A stretch of 45,936 bases of DNA from Verrucomicrobium sp. BvORR106 (GTDB lineage Bacteria; Verrucomicrobiota; Verrucomicrobiia; Verrucomicrobiales; Verrucomicrobiaceae): the NCBI RefSeq assembly GCF_000739655.1, contig NZ_BATR01000047.1:1-45936 (forward strand). Direction: 5' to 3'. Position 1 is the stretch's first letter. Every line of letters begins with the position of its first letter. The position numbers and the translations under genes were made by a program. Shown here piece by piece: positions 14,361 through 22,621 of the stretch. Under the pieces are notes generated by a model, which did not search any database, had not been told where the DNA came from, and was given only the letters and a program-made list of their open reading frames with translations.

Positions 14361-15866
14361 TCACCCCACAAACCGAGCCTTCAAATGCTTCAGATAAGGC
14401 CCTGACTCTGTCGTCTTCCCGGTGGCGTGCTCCATGAGCTCGGCGGGGGAGAGGCAGGAGCCGGCGGCGTGGACGTTGTCGCGCAGCCACTTCAGGAGCG
14501 GGGCGTACTCGGCCTTGGTCGTGGCGTTCTTGATGGCGCGTTGTTTCATCGCTGCCGCGAAGAGCTGGGCGGCGTTGAGGTTGCCGAGGGTGTAGGTGGG
14601 AAAATAACCGAAGCCACCCATGGACCAGTGGATGTCCTGGAGGCAGCCGTGGGCATCGTTGGGCGGGGTGAGGCCGAAGGAGGACTCAAACTCGGCGTTC
14701 CAGGCATCAGGGATGTCGGACACCTTCAGCTTGCCGCTGAAGAGCTGACGCTCGAGGCTGAAGCGCAGCATGATGTGGAGGTCATAGGTGGCCTCGTCTG
14801 ACTCCACGCGGATGAAGGAGTACTCGGCGCGGTTCACGCCCAGCAGGAACTGGTCGAGTGTGAGCTTTTTCAGGTGCGGGAAGAGAGACACGGCGCGGGG
14901 GAACCAGCGCTCCCAGAAGGTGCGGGAGCGGCCCACGTGGTTCTCCCAGAGGCGGGACTGGGACTCGTGGATGCCGAGGGAGACGGCGCTGCCGGAGGGC
15001 AGGCCCCACTCGCCTTCGGGCAGGCCCTGGTCATAGAGGCCGTGACCGGTCTCATGCAGCACGCCGAAGAGGGAGGAGAGGAAGTCCCGCTCATCGTAGC
15101 GGGTGGTGAGGCGCACATCGCCGGGGCCGAAGCCGGAGCAGAAGGGGTGCGAGGTGGTGTCGATGCGGCCGGCGTCGAAGTCGAAGCCCACGGCCTCGGC
15201 GACCTCGCGGTTCAGGATCTGCTGCTTCTCCACCGGGCAGTTGCCCAGCATGGCCTTCAGAGGGGGAGCCTCGGCTGCGGAGCGGGCTACGGCATCCTTG
15301 GCAATCTTGGCCACGGAGGGGCGGAGGGCGGTGAAGAGCTTGTCGATGTCCTGCGCGGTGGCATCGCGCTCATGCTGATCCAGCAGGGCGTCATAGGGCT
15401 CGTTCTTCCCGCCCCAGCGGGCGGCCATCTCTTGGGCGAGACCCACGAGGCGCTCCAGATGCGGGGCAAAGGAGGCGAAGTCCGAGGCGGCGCGGGCTTT
15501 GGCCCAGGCGGCCTGACCGAGCGAGATGGCCTGGCTGTTCTGCTCCACGAGTTTCTTGGGGAGCTTCAGCGCACGGTCCAGTTCCCGGCGCAGCTGCTCG
15601 ATGTTGGCCTTCACGATGGAAGTGCGGGCAGCGGCCTGATCGTCCACCTCGTCCTCGGCCTTCTCCAGAAGGTTCCGGAAACGACGGGAGGTGAACTGCT
15701 CATGCGCCTGCCCGCTCAACTGGGCGAGGATGCGGGAGCGGTGCTCCACGCCCTTGGGCGGCATGTAAGTTTCCTGATCCCAGCCCAACACGGCGGAGGC
15801 TCCGTGGAGCAGGGAGACTTCACGGGCGGCGGTGCACAGTTGATCGTAAGTGGAGGTGGTGAGCAT
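14361..15866 (-). CDS. M32-family metallocarboxypeptidase (carboxypeptidase Taq)
   Basis: The 501-residue protein matches carboxypeptidase Taq in length and sequence. The zinc site is HETGH (His271, Glu272, His275) in VLHETGHGLYDQGLP, preceded by the family hallmark DVRLTTRYDE and followed by GIHESQSRLWEN. It removes C-terminal residues, other than Pro, from peptides in the cytoplasm, and no signal peptide is present. The ATG at 15866 gives the normal N-terminus (TYDQLCTAAREVSLLHGA). It reads toward the AT-rich cassette on the same strand but is separated from it by 116 bp containing a dyad, and it has normal high GC, so it is probably an independent unit. Confidence 0.96.
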   Translation of the reverse strand: MLTTSTYDQLCTAAREVSLLHGASAVLGWDQETYMPPKGVEHRSRILAQLSGQAHEQFTSRRFRNLLEKAEDEVDDQAAARTSIVKANIEQLRRELDRALKLPKKLVEQNSQAISLGQAAWAKARAASDFASFAPHLERLVGLAQEMAARWGGKNEPYDALLDQHERDATAQDIDKLFTALRPSVAKIAKDAVARSAAEAPPLKAMLGNCPVEKQQILNREVAEAVGFDFDAGRIDTTSHPFCSGFGPGDVRLTTRYDERDFLSSLFGVLHETGHGLYDQGLPEGEWGLPSGSAVSLGIHESQSRLWENHVGRSRTFWERWFPRAVSLFPHLKKLTLDQFLLGVNRAEYSFIRVESDEATYDLHIMLRFSLERQLFSGKLKVSDIPDAWNAEFESSFGLTPPNDAHGCLQDIHWSMGGFGYFPTYTLGNLNAAQLFAAAMKQRAIKNATTKAEYAPLLKWLRDNVHAAGSCLSPAELMEHATGKTTESGPYLKHLKARFVG

Positions 15867-16104
15867 GTCGGTGGATCAGTAAATCGGTGATTCAGTCAAC
15901 CAGGAGGGTCGCAGGGGTGTTTTTTGGGCCCGCCGGAAGTGGATGAAGCCTAAACGTCAGCATGGATTTTTCCAAATGCAATCGGTGCCGGAGCACGGCT
16001 GGGTGCAGGGATGGTGGAAATGACGAGATCCTGCATGCAGGAGCGCCAGGGCTGGTCCAGTGTGGGCGCCGCCGCACAAAAAAAGACCGAAGAGCCGCAC
16101 CCCC

Positions 16105-17085
16105 ATGCTGTTTACCTTCATGATCTGCACGCACAATCGCCGTCCTCTGGTGGAGCGATGTGTACGCGAACTCATGAAGCTCGAGCGTCCGGCCGGGGTG
16201 ACCTGGGAGGTGCTGGTGGTGGACAATGCCAGCCACGACGGGACGAGCGAACTCATCCGGCGACTGCAAGCCGAGTGGAGCCTGGCGACGGCAGGAGGCA
16301 GTGAAACACCGGAACTGAGGCTGCATCACGAACCCCGACTGGGGACGGCGTATGCGCGCCGCAGTGGGATCGCTGCCAGCCGGGGAGACTGGGTGGTGTT
16401 TGTGGACGATGACTGTTTGATGGAGGCCGACTGGCTGGTGCATGCCTCACGCTTTGTGACGGAGCATCCTCACGTGGGAGTCATCGGCGGACGCAATGTG
16501 CTGCTGTGGGAGGAGCCTCCTTCAGCCCTTTGCGAGGCCTATGGGGAGAGTCTGGCCCGGCAGGATTGGGGGGATGAACCCATGCAGGTGCCCGATGAAG
16601 GAAAGCGGGCATTCTGCGGGGCGGGCCTGGTCTTGAACCGGCAGGCCGTGGTGAAGAGCGGCTACCTGGAACTGGGGCATCTCAGCGGTCGCCGGGGCCG
16701 GTCGCTGATGGCCGGGGAGGACACGGAGGTGCAACTGCGCGTCCGCAATACGGGCGGGACGATGTGGTATTGCCCCGATCTGAAGCTGCGTCACTGGATC
16801 CCCAAGGAGCGCATGCCCCTGCGGCATCTGCTCCCTCTGCACCAGGGCTTTGGCGAAGTAGAAGCCTATCTCCGACTGCTGGGGGATCGCCAACCCTTCA
16901 CCCTGGCCAACCGCGCCAGGGCGGTTGGGTGGGCCTGGCAGGATCTGATGACCGTGCTCCGGCGCTTCTGGCTGGGGTGTGTGAAGTACCGCAATGAGCG
17001 CCCCACGTGGTTCATCCGGCTGTGGTACGCGTGGGGATTTCTGAAAGGGGCGCTGGTGCTGCTGATCCGCCGGCCGCAAGCGTAA
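16105..17085 (+). CDS. family 2 glycosyltransferase
   Basis: The 326-residue protein is a GT-A fold inverting transferase. It starts FTFMICTHNRRPLVERCV, has the nucleotide-binding VLVVDNASHDGT, the DxD-type VVFVDDDCLMEADW and an ED acceptor-site motif in MAGEDTEVQLRV. The last 70 residues are hydrophobic/basic (WAWQDLMTVLRRFW and AWGFLKGALVLLIR), suggesting a membrane-associated tail. I chose the ATG at 16105 because the strand that opens the fold begins there; 15 upstream codons look random. It points away from the carboxypeptidase gene (238-bp gap with no visible signal) and converges on the dioxygenase-like gene with a 37-bp gap. Donor and acceptor sugars are unknown. Confidence 0.92.
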   Translation: MLFTFMICTHNRRPLVERCVRELMKLERPAGVTWEVLVVDNASHDGTSELIRRLQAEWSLATAGGSETPELRLHHEPRLGTAYARRSGIAASRGDWVVFVDDDCLMEADWLVHASRFVTEHPHVGVIGGRNVLLWEEPPSALCEAYGESLARQDWGDEPMQVPDEGKRAFCGAGLVLNRQAVVKSGYLELGHLSGRRGRSLMAGEDTEVQLRVRNTGGTMWYCPDLKLRHWIPKERMPLRHLLPLHQGFGEVEAYLRLLGDRQPFTLANRARAVGWAWQDLMTVLRRFWLGCVKYRNERPTWFIRLWYAWGFLKGALVLLIRRPQA

Positions 17086-17122
17086 GGCTGGCAGCCGGGA
17101 TGAGGACGCAGGAGTTCTTCCT

Positions 17123-18175
17123 CTAACCACGTGTCCAGGGCCACCAGGCCCGGAGTCCGCGCCGGGGTTTGGCCTTTTGGGTCTTTTCCTTTTTGTTGCC
17201 AGAGGCTTTTTCCTTGGCGGGCTTCTTGGTCTCCCTAGGAGACGGAGTGGGGGCCGATGCCGGTGCGGGCAGCTCAGCCGGCGTGACTGGCTCGGGTTCG
17301 CGGAAAGCATGGGCAAAGAGCGGCTGCACCGCTGGGTCCAGCGCCTGCCACATTTCACGATCCAGGCTGTAGGTGGCCTCCCCATAGCTGTGGCTTTCGC
17401 CCTGCCGCATGAGGCAGACGGTGAGCATGGAGCGTGGGTCATCGGTGAAATTCACCGTGCCCCGATGCAGCAGGCCAGGGTCCCGGATCAAGACATCGCC
17501 CAGCTCCAGCACCACCCGGCGGGAGGGGAACAGGTCGGCCAGTTCCTCTGCTTGAGGGTTGCGGCCGTCCTGCACATCATCATCATAGCTTAGACCGCGC
17601 AGCACCTCGTTGCGCCAGAGATGGCTCCCGGTGTACCACACCTCCAGCGGGCCGTTTTCCAGCCCGCAGTGGACGAGCGGCACATTCACCACATAGGCGC
17701 GGGGGCTCCATTGATCACCGCTGCCGAGCTCGCGGTGGGGAGACTGGATGACGGCGCCCTTCAGACAGGTATCGCTGGAGACGAACTTGCAGTAGAGCTC
17801 ACTGCCCAGGAGATGGTTCACCACCTGCATGGCCAGCGGGTTGGCCACGATCCACGCATCGCTGAAGGTGCCGCGCAGTTTCGGGAAAATACGCCAGCGG
17901 AAGTTGCGCTCCCAGAAGACCGCCTGGGTCTCGCGGGCCACCTGGTACCAGCCGTCTCCCTCCTTGCTGGCCACGCAGTCTTGAAAAATGCGGGAAAACT
18001 CGTCCCGCGCCGCGTGGGCGATCAGCAGGGGCATGGCCCCCTTCAGGATGACGTACCCTCGCGTATGGAGCAGGAGGGCGGCCTGGCGCAGGTGCTCTGC
18101 GGACAGGGCCTTTGCATCCAGCTCGGCCGGGGTGATGACCAGCGAGCCTTCTAGGGCATGGGTGCAGGGTTCCAT
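17123..18175 (-). CDS. phytanoyl-CoA-dioxygenase-like Fe(II)/2-oxoglutarate protein
   Basis: The 350-residue protein has the double-stranded beta-helix layout of PhyH proteins: LHTRGYVILKGAMP near the start, a first iron-ligand region at SPHRELGSGDQW (His147, Glu149), a distal His237 in DPGLLHRGT and an Arg (about 248) for 2-oxoglutarate. The usual HxD is replaced by HxE, which is unusual for hydroxylases and more often seen in halogenase-like or inactive variants, so activity is uncertain. Residues 290-350 form a Pro/Ala/Lys-rich low-complexity tail ending in an Arg/Trp-rich stretch. It is divergent from the second glycosyltransferase gene (118-bp gap) and convergent with the first, so a role in modifying a sugar or lipid is possible but not shown. 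Confidence 0.85.
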   Translation of the reverse strand: MEPCTHALEGSLVITPAELDAKALSAEHLRQAALLLHTRGYVILKGAMPLLIAHAARDEFSRIFQDCVASKEGDGWYQVARETQAVFWERNFRWRIFPKLRGTFSDAWIVANPLAMQVVNHLLGSELYCKFVSSDTCLKGAVIQSPHRELGSGDQWSPRAYVVNVPLVHCGLENGPLEVWYTGSHLWRNEVLRGLSYDDDVQDGRNPQAEELADLFPSRRVVLELGDVLIRDPGLLHRGTVNFTDDPRSMLTVCLMRQGESHSYGEATYSLDREMWQALDPAVQPLFAHAFREPEPVTPAELPAPASAPTPSPRETKKPAKEKASGNKKEKTQKAKPRRGLRAWWPWTRG

Positions 18176-18293
18176 GGGGCCAACCTTTGCCGGGAGGCCG
18201 GGTCAGGATCAAGCGGGAAGTGCGCCGGAGCGGCGGGCGGGTGTCTCCGTTTTGCCTTGCAGAAAGCAGGGAGTGCTTTTTGAGTGGGCGCGC

Positions 18294-19829
18294 ATGACCG
18301 CCCCCGCCCCCTTGGTTTCCATCGTGACCACTCTGGAGTACCCCAGAGAGAGGCCCGTGGAGTGCCTGGAGAGCTGGATCCAGCAGACCTTGCCAGAAGG
18401 GGCCCAGACTGAGCTGATCGTGGTCGCCTCGGGCCGTCATCGCTGGTTTGAGCGTCAGGTGCCAGCAATCCTGCGCCCGCAAGACCAGATCATCCGGCTG
18501 AAGACGCGGGATGAAATGGCCATGTATCATGCCGGGGTGCAGGCGGCCAAAGGGACCTGGATCATGTTCACCGAACCGCACTGTGTGGCCGAGCCCGAGT
18601 GCCTGGCCACGCTGATCCGGTACAGCGAGACGCATGACCTGGCAGGTGCCTGTGTGCGTACGCTGCCGACACCGCTGGACAGGCACCGCATGATCCGCAT
18701 GGAGGCGATCCTGTATGAGGAAGCCGCCGCGATCTGGACGAAGGAGGGCGACTGGAGGAAGTTCACCAAGCGGGGCACGCTCGTAAAGAAGTCGGCTTAC
18801 CTTGCGGCGGGAGGATTCCCGAAGGGACATCTCAGGTACGGTGAAACCACGCTCGCGGCCAGACTGCATGAGATGGGGCTGACGCTGGGCTACACCCCCG
18901 ACGCCGCCATCACGCACTACAATCCCACCGACATGGGTGAGCTCCTGGGATACGTGTGGGAGTTCAGAAGAAAGGAGAGGGAGGTCGCCCGCACGCGCAA
19001 GGTGGCGAGGGGAACGATCTCCCGCGCCGAAGCGGATCCCGGCCTGGCGGAGGCCTTTGCCGCCTCCAACGCGATGCGCCGTCATGTGCGGGATCTGGTG
19101 ACCCGCAAGGAAATGGCCCACATGGCGGATCTCCCGCCGATCCCCGGGAAAGGTCTCCTGCTCTGGCAGCGGATGATGCAAGTACCCCGGATCGCTTTCA
19201 AGTTTGTCGCGACCTGGCTTAAGTTCAAGAACCCCGGACTCAGTGAAGAGGCAGCCTATGCGATCTTCAAAAGGGTGTGGCAGACCTATGGCGACCTTTC
19301 AGTCGCCCTACAGGGACCTCTGCGCGATGAGGCCCACCCCTTGCCGCGCCGGATCGAGGCGAGCCAACCCTGCCATGTGGGTGAGATGGATGCTGCCTTT
19401 CTGGCAGGCTGTCATGCACTGGAGCACCATGAGGGCACCGACTTCCGATGGACCGCGCCCATCAGCCTCTGGCGGTTCAAGCCGATGGATCAGGTGCCCC
19501 AGGTCACCCTGGAGTTCATCGAGGCCCGCCCGCTGAAAGCACGAGAGATCCGGCTCTGGTGGAACCGCACCCCCCTCGTAATCGAGAAAGACGCCTCCCG
19601 GCCCGGGCACTGGGTCTTTGCACCGAAGGATGGTCAGGGCCGGCGCAGGCCTGTGCCGGGTGAGAACGATGATCTGTTGGTCATCTTCTGTCCTCCGGTT
19701 CAAGGAAATCTCGAAGACCCGCGCCAGCTCGGGCTCGCACTGAAGTCAGTCACCGTCCAGGCCAGCCTCGTCGTCGCCACCACCCGCACCCCGCACGTGA
19801 TGCAACCGGCACCGCCGTCCGGATCGTAG
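18294..19829 (+). CDS. family 2 glycosyltransferase with C-terminal extension
   Basis: Of the 511 residues, about 1-260 form a GT2 domain (APLVSIVTTLEYPRERPVECL at the start; AAKGTWIMFTEPHCVAEP replaces the common DxD region; a GHLRYGETTLAARLHEMG stretch at the acceptor end). The remaining 250 residues have a helical linker and a beta-rich end (about 390-500) that I do not recognise. The ATG at 18294 is chosen because the GT2 fold begins immediately; an in-frame GTG lies 33 bp upstream. No clear DxD is visible, so the catalytic metal site may be altered. A strong rho-independent terminator follows. Confidence 0.87.
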   Translation: MTAPAPLVSIVTTLEYPRERPVECLESWIQQTLPEGAQTELIVVASGRHRWFERQVPAILRPQDQIIRLKTRDEMAMYHAGVQAAKGTWIMFTEPHCVAEPECLATLIRYSETHDLAGACVRTLPTPLDRHRMIRMEAILYEEAAAIWTKEGDWRKFTKRGTLVKKSAYLAAGGFPKGHLRYGETTLAARLHEMGLTLGYTPDAAITHYNPTDMGELLGYVWEFRRKEREVARTRKVARGTISRAEADPGLAEAFAASNAMRRHVRDLVTRKEMAHMADLPPIPGKGLLLWQRMMQVPRIAFKFVATWLKFKNPGLSEEAAYAIFKRVWQTYGDLSVALQGPLRDEAHPLPRRIEASQPCHVGEMDAAFLAGCHALEHHEGTDFRWTAPISLWRFKPMDQVPQVTLEFIEARPLKAREIRLWWNRTPLVIEKDASRPGHWVFAPKDGQGRRRPVPGENDDLLVIFCPPVQGNLEDPRQLGLALKSVTVQASLVVATTRTPHVMQPAPPSGS

Positions 19830-19840
19830 TTCACCCTGAG

Positions 19841-19872
19841 GCCCGACGGCACCCAGCCGCCGGGCTTCGTTT
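19841..19872 (+). terminator. rho-independent terminator
   Basis: A 10-bp GC stem (19841-19850 with 19856-19865, one mismatch) with loop ACCCA is followed by TTCG and a run of T's. It lies 11 bp after the stop of the glycosyltransferase gene and fits its termination. Confidence 0.85.
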
Positions 19873-19910
19873 TTTGCCTGTTCATCGTTCTATCCCCCTA
19901 GACCCCCCTC

Positions 19911-20957
19911 ATGACTTTAGGCTCTCCGCTCCCTTCCTTGACCGCTGCTCCTGCTTCAGGCCATCGCCTCTCCAAAATCACACCCTGCCTGTGGGCTGCG
20001 ACGTTGCTCGCCGGCTGGACTTTGATCAGCGCCAGCTGCAGCACCACTGCACCCCGTGTGGCCACGGCGCCGCGTCCGGAGGACATGGTGCAGGATGATG
20101 TGGTCAAGTTGCAAATCCACCTCGACAACCAGTCCTTTGGACCCGGCATCGTGGACGGGCGTGAAGGCGAGTTCACCAAGAAGGCTCTGGCCCGCTACAA
20201 CACCGCACACGGTCTGGCGGGCGATGCCTTCCCGGATCTGGGTTCGATTGAGGCGTACACCACCTACACCGTCACGGCGGATGATGTGAGCAAGATTGGA
20301 GTGCAGGGCGGCAGCCCCTCCGTGGTGGTGCTTCAGAAGACACAGCCCTATACGTCACTGACGGAGCTGCTGGCGGAGCGGTTCCACACCTCCAAGGCCT
20401 TTGTTGCCAGACTGAACCCCGGTGTCAATGTGGACGCCGCACCCGCGGGTGCCAGCCTGACAGTGCCGAATGTCGCCCGGCCGTTGTTTGTCACAGAGAT
20501 TCCCGCCACCTCCAAGACCGCCCGGGTGCAGGACCCTGCGCTGGCGAATCGTTTCATCGTGGTGGATCTGCGGGTGAAGATGCTGGAGGTCTATGACGCG
20601 GAAGGCGGCCCCCTCATCGCCGCCTTCCCCATCACCCCCGGATCCTCAGAACATCCTGCCCCGCAAGGCGACTGGAAGATCGTCGGCATCACCACCTTTC
20701 CCTGGTATCGCTGGGATGAGGGCGTGCTGAAGCGCGGCGAGCGCACGGAAAACTTCTACAACCTGCCTCCCGGCCCGAACAGCCCGGTCGGCGTCGTTTG
20801 GATGGGACTCAACCGCCCCGGCGTGGGCATCCACGGCACGTCCACTCCTGAAACCATCGGCCGCTCCGGCAGCCACGGCTGCATCCGCCTTTCCAACTGG
20901 GACGCTGCGGCACTTAGACCGCTGGTGACGGCGGGAGTCAGAGTGAGAATCCAGTAG
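19911..20957 (+). CDS. L,D-transpeptidase (YkuD family), exported
   Basis: The 348-residue protein has a long hydrophobic N-terminus (CLWAATLLAGWTLISASC) with Cys43 in a weak lipobox, so it may be a lipoprotein or simply secreted. Next come a peptidoglycan-binding-like region (residues about 60-110, VVKLQIHLDNQSFGPG), a LysM-like segment (about 112-180) and a C-terminal YkuD domain (about 195-348) with GIHGTS and the catalytic SHGCIRL (His322, Cys324). It should cross-link peptidoglycan 3-3 or attach proteins to it in the periplasm. It starts 81 bp after the glycosyltransferase, across a terminator, so it has its own promoter. Length and domains resemble the ErfK/YbiS group. Confidence 0.93.
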   Translation: MTLGSPLPSLTAAPASGHRLSKITPCLWAATLLAGWTLISASCSTTAPRVATAPRPEDMVQDDVVKLQIHLDNQSFGPGIVDGREGEFTKKALARYNTAHGLAGDAFPDLGSIEAYTTYTVTADDVSKIGVQGGSPSVVVLQKTQPYTSLTELLAERFHTSKAFVARLNPGVNVDAAPAGASLTVPNVARPLFVTEIPATSKTARVQDPALANRFIVVDLRVKMLEVYDAEGGPLIAAFPITPGSSEHPAPQGDWKIVGITTFPWYRWDEGVLKRGERTENFYNLPPGPNSPVGVVWMGLNRPGVGIHGTSTPETIGRSGSHGCIRLSNWDAAALRPLVTAGVRVRIQ

Positions 20958-20962
20958 GAAAA

Positions 20963-21090
20963 AATTATGAATTATGAATTATGAATTAGAAATGGAGCTT
21001 CTGCGATGAGGTGGCACGACGGAGACTAGATCTGCTGCCCCCCCAAGGAAATTCATTCATAATTCCTAATTCAACATTCCTAATTTTTGG
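20963..21090. repeat. AATTATG tandem and inverted AT-rich repeat
   Basis: Three tandem AATTATG units (20963-20983) are followed about 65 bp later by the inverted-type ATTCATTCATAATTCC (21051-21066) and CATTCCTAATTTTT. Similar ATTCCTAATTCC tracts recur at 21629-21710. The gap between the transpeptidase and Dabb genes holds nothing else recognisable. Confidence 0.55.
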
Positions 21091-21099
21091 AAGCTTGGT

Positions 21100-21531
21100 T
21101 CATTCGCTGACGAAGTCGTAGAACAGGATCTTTGCTGACAGCGGCAGGAAGTCTTCCTTGGCGGCTTTCTCGTGCACGGGATGCTTGTTGTAGCGGTCCA
21201 TGGCGGCTTGGTCGTCGAAGTGCATGGTCAGGCTGATGTCGAAGGTGGTGTCCATGAGGGCGCTGCCTTTTGGCACGGATTTACCGACGGAAAGGCCTTT
21301 GACTTCGGGAATCTGGGCGGCGAAGCGGTGTGCCGCATCGATGATCCGCTGCTGATGCTCCTTGTTCCCCGGCTCCTTCAGCCAGATGTAGCCCGTGTGG
21401 TGAATCTTGCCCTTGGTGGACGGGCCGGGGTCAGATCCCGGCACGGCGGAGATGAGCAACGTGAACGCGATCACGGGAATCAGCGCAAGGAAGGACTTTT
21501 GGAGGGACTGCAAACGGGTGTTCATGTTCAT
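21100..21531 (-). CDS. Dabb-domain (stress-responsive alpha/beta barrel) exported protein
   Basis: The 143-residue protein has a signal peptide (FLALIPVIAFTLLISAVPGS) followed by a Dabb domain (about 50-143: HHTGYIWLKEPGNKEHQQR, MDTTFDISLTMHF, HPVHEKA). Dabb proteins are small dimeric ferredoxin-like folds of varied function. The start is taken as the ATG at 21531; another ATG at 21525 and an upstream TTG (21549) are in frame, and none has a clear Shine-Dalgarno sequence. Its role cannot be told from its neighbours. Confidence 0.85.
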   Translation of the reverse strand: MNMNTRLQSLQKSFLALIPVIAFTLLISAVPGSDPGPSTKGKIHHTGYIWLKEPGNKEHQQRIIDAAHRFAAQIPEVKGLSVGKSVPKGSALMDTTFDISLTMHFDDQAAMDRYNKHPVHEKAAKEDFLPLSAKILFYDFVSE

Positions 21532-21588
21532 GATGGACACAGTATGCAACGGGCTGGTGACAACAGTATGTCAGGAGCCTAAAATCAA

Positions 21589-21741
21589 TTTAACCACAGA
21601 GGCACAGAGGGAGTTCCTAAGATTTGGAATGATGAATTAGGAATTATGAATGAATCATCCGAAGACCCTCGCTTGTGGGCTGGGCAACTCATTCCTAATT
21701 CCTAATTTTTGCTCTGCGCTCCCTGTGCCTCTGTGGTTAAA
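21589..21741. repeat. CCACAGAGGCACAGAG inverted repeat with nested AT arms
   Basis: AACCACAGAGGCACAG at the left (from 21589) is inverted at 21720-21741 as CTGTGCCTCTGTGGTT. Nested inside are AT-rich arms (ATGAATTAGGAATTATGAA, about 21632-21650, and TCATTCCTAATTCC from 21689). The gap 21550-21798, which holds the divergent starts of the Dabb and mutarotase-like genes, is almost filled by this structure. A single copy of the same CTCTGTGCCTCTGTGG motif occurs at 8553. Confidence 0.65.
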
Positions 21742-21798
21742 TAATTGTAGATTGCCTGCGGCACGGGATTCGCTTCCTTTTCAGCTCCGTCGCCTGAC

Positions 21799-22605
21799 AT
21801 GAATACGCTCACCCTTCACCGGTCCAACGCCACAGCCACGCTCCATCTGCAGGGGGCGCATCTTGCCACGTGGGAACTTGATGGGAAGCCGGTGTTGTTT
21901 CTCAGTCCCCGGGCGGTGTTTGAGTCGGGCAAGGCGATCCGCGGCGGGATTCCGGTGTGTTTTCCGTGGTTCAATGCGCATGCGACGAATCCTGACCTGC
22001 CTTCGCACGGCTTTGCCAGGACCTCGGTGTGGACGCTGAAGGAGTCGGCAGGTGACTGTGCGGTGCTGGAGCTGGAGTCCAACGAGAAGACGCTTGCGAT
22101 GTGGCCGCACGCCTTTGTGGTGACGTATCGCCTGCAACTGCTCAAGAAAGGGCTGTTGATGGACTTCCGGGTGCAGAACACGGGCGAGTTTCCGTTCACG
22201 TTTGAAACCGCACTGCATTCCTATTTCGCTCTTGGGGATGTGCAGCAGGCCAGTGTGGAGGGACTGGATGGGAAGACCTATCTGGACCAGACGGAAGGCT
22301 TTCGTCGCAAGGTTCAGCAAGGGGACCTGGTGTTCGCTGAAGAGACGGATCGTCTTTTCGTGGATTCACCCGGACCGTTGACTTTGCGCGAGGGGGCTCG
22401 CGTGATCCGCCTCACCGGTCTGGAAGGATGGAAGAGTACCATTGTCTGGAATCCCTGGACGGAGAAAGCGCGGGCGTTGAAAGATCTGGGGGAGGACCAG
22501 TGGCCCTACTTTGCCTGCGTGGAGACCGGCTTCGCAGCGGACGATGCCGTGACCCTGCCTGCGGGAGAGACCTGGCGTCTGGCTGTGGAGATCGAGGTGG
22601 AGTGA
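21799..22605 (+). CDS. D-hexose-6-phosphate mutarotase-like protein (YeaD family)
   Basis: The 268-residue protein is a galactose-mutarotase-fold enzyme of the YeaD/glucose-6-phosphate 1-epimerase type. GGIPVCFPWFNAH carries the phosphate-binding region, SHGFARTSVW the first catalytic His, and ETALHSYFALGD a second His. WNPWTEKARALKDLGEDQW and FACVETG (general base Glu) close the active site. It should interconvert alpha and beta anomers of a hexose 6-phosphate in the cytoplasm. It starts at the only ATG that gives the usual first strand. It is convergent with the MBL-fold gene, with 16 bp between stops and no visible terminator. Confidence 0.93.
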   Translation: MNTLTLHRSNATATLHLQGAHLATWELDGKPVLFLSPRAVFESGKAIRGGIPVCFPWFNAHATNPDLPSHGFARTSVWTLKESAGDCAVLELESNEKTLAMWPHAFVVTYRLQLLKKGLLMDFRVQNTGEFPFTFETALHSYFALGDVQQASVEGLDGKTYLDQTEGFRRKVQQGDLVFAEETDRLFVDSPGPLTLREGARVIRLTGLEGWKSTIVWNPWTEKARALKDLGEDQWPYFACVETGFAADDAVTLPAGETWRLAVEIEVE

Positions 22606-22621
22606 TCTCCATTTTCAGATC

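Noticed and set aside
15892-16443. 183-codon minus-strand frame upstream of the carboxypeptidase
   Set aside because: It overlaps the glycosyltransferase gene, has no motif and no ribosome-binding site.
20961-20990. AATTATG repeats considered as a CRISPR-like array
   Set aside because: Units are seven bases with no spacers; a simple tandem repeat.
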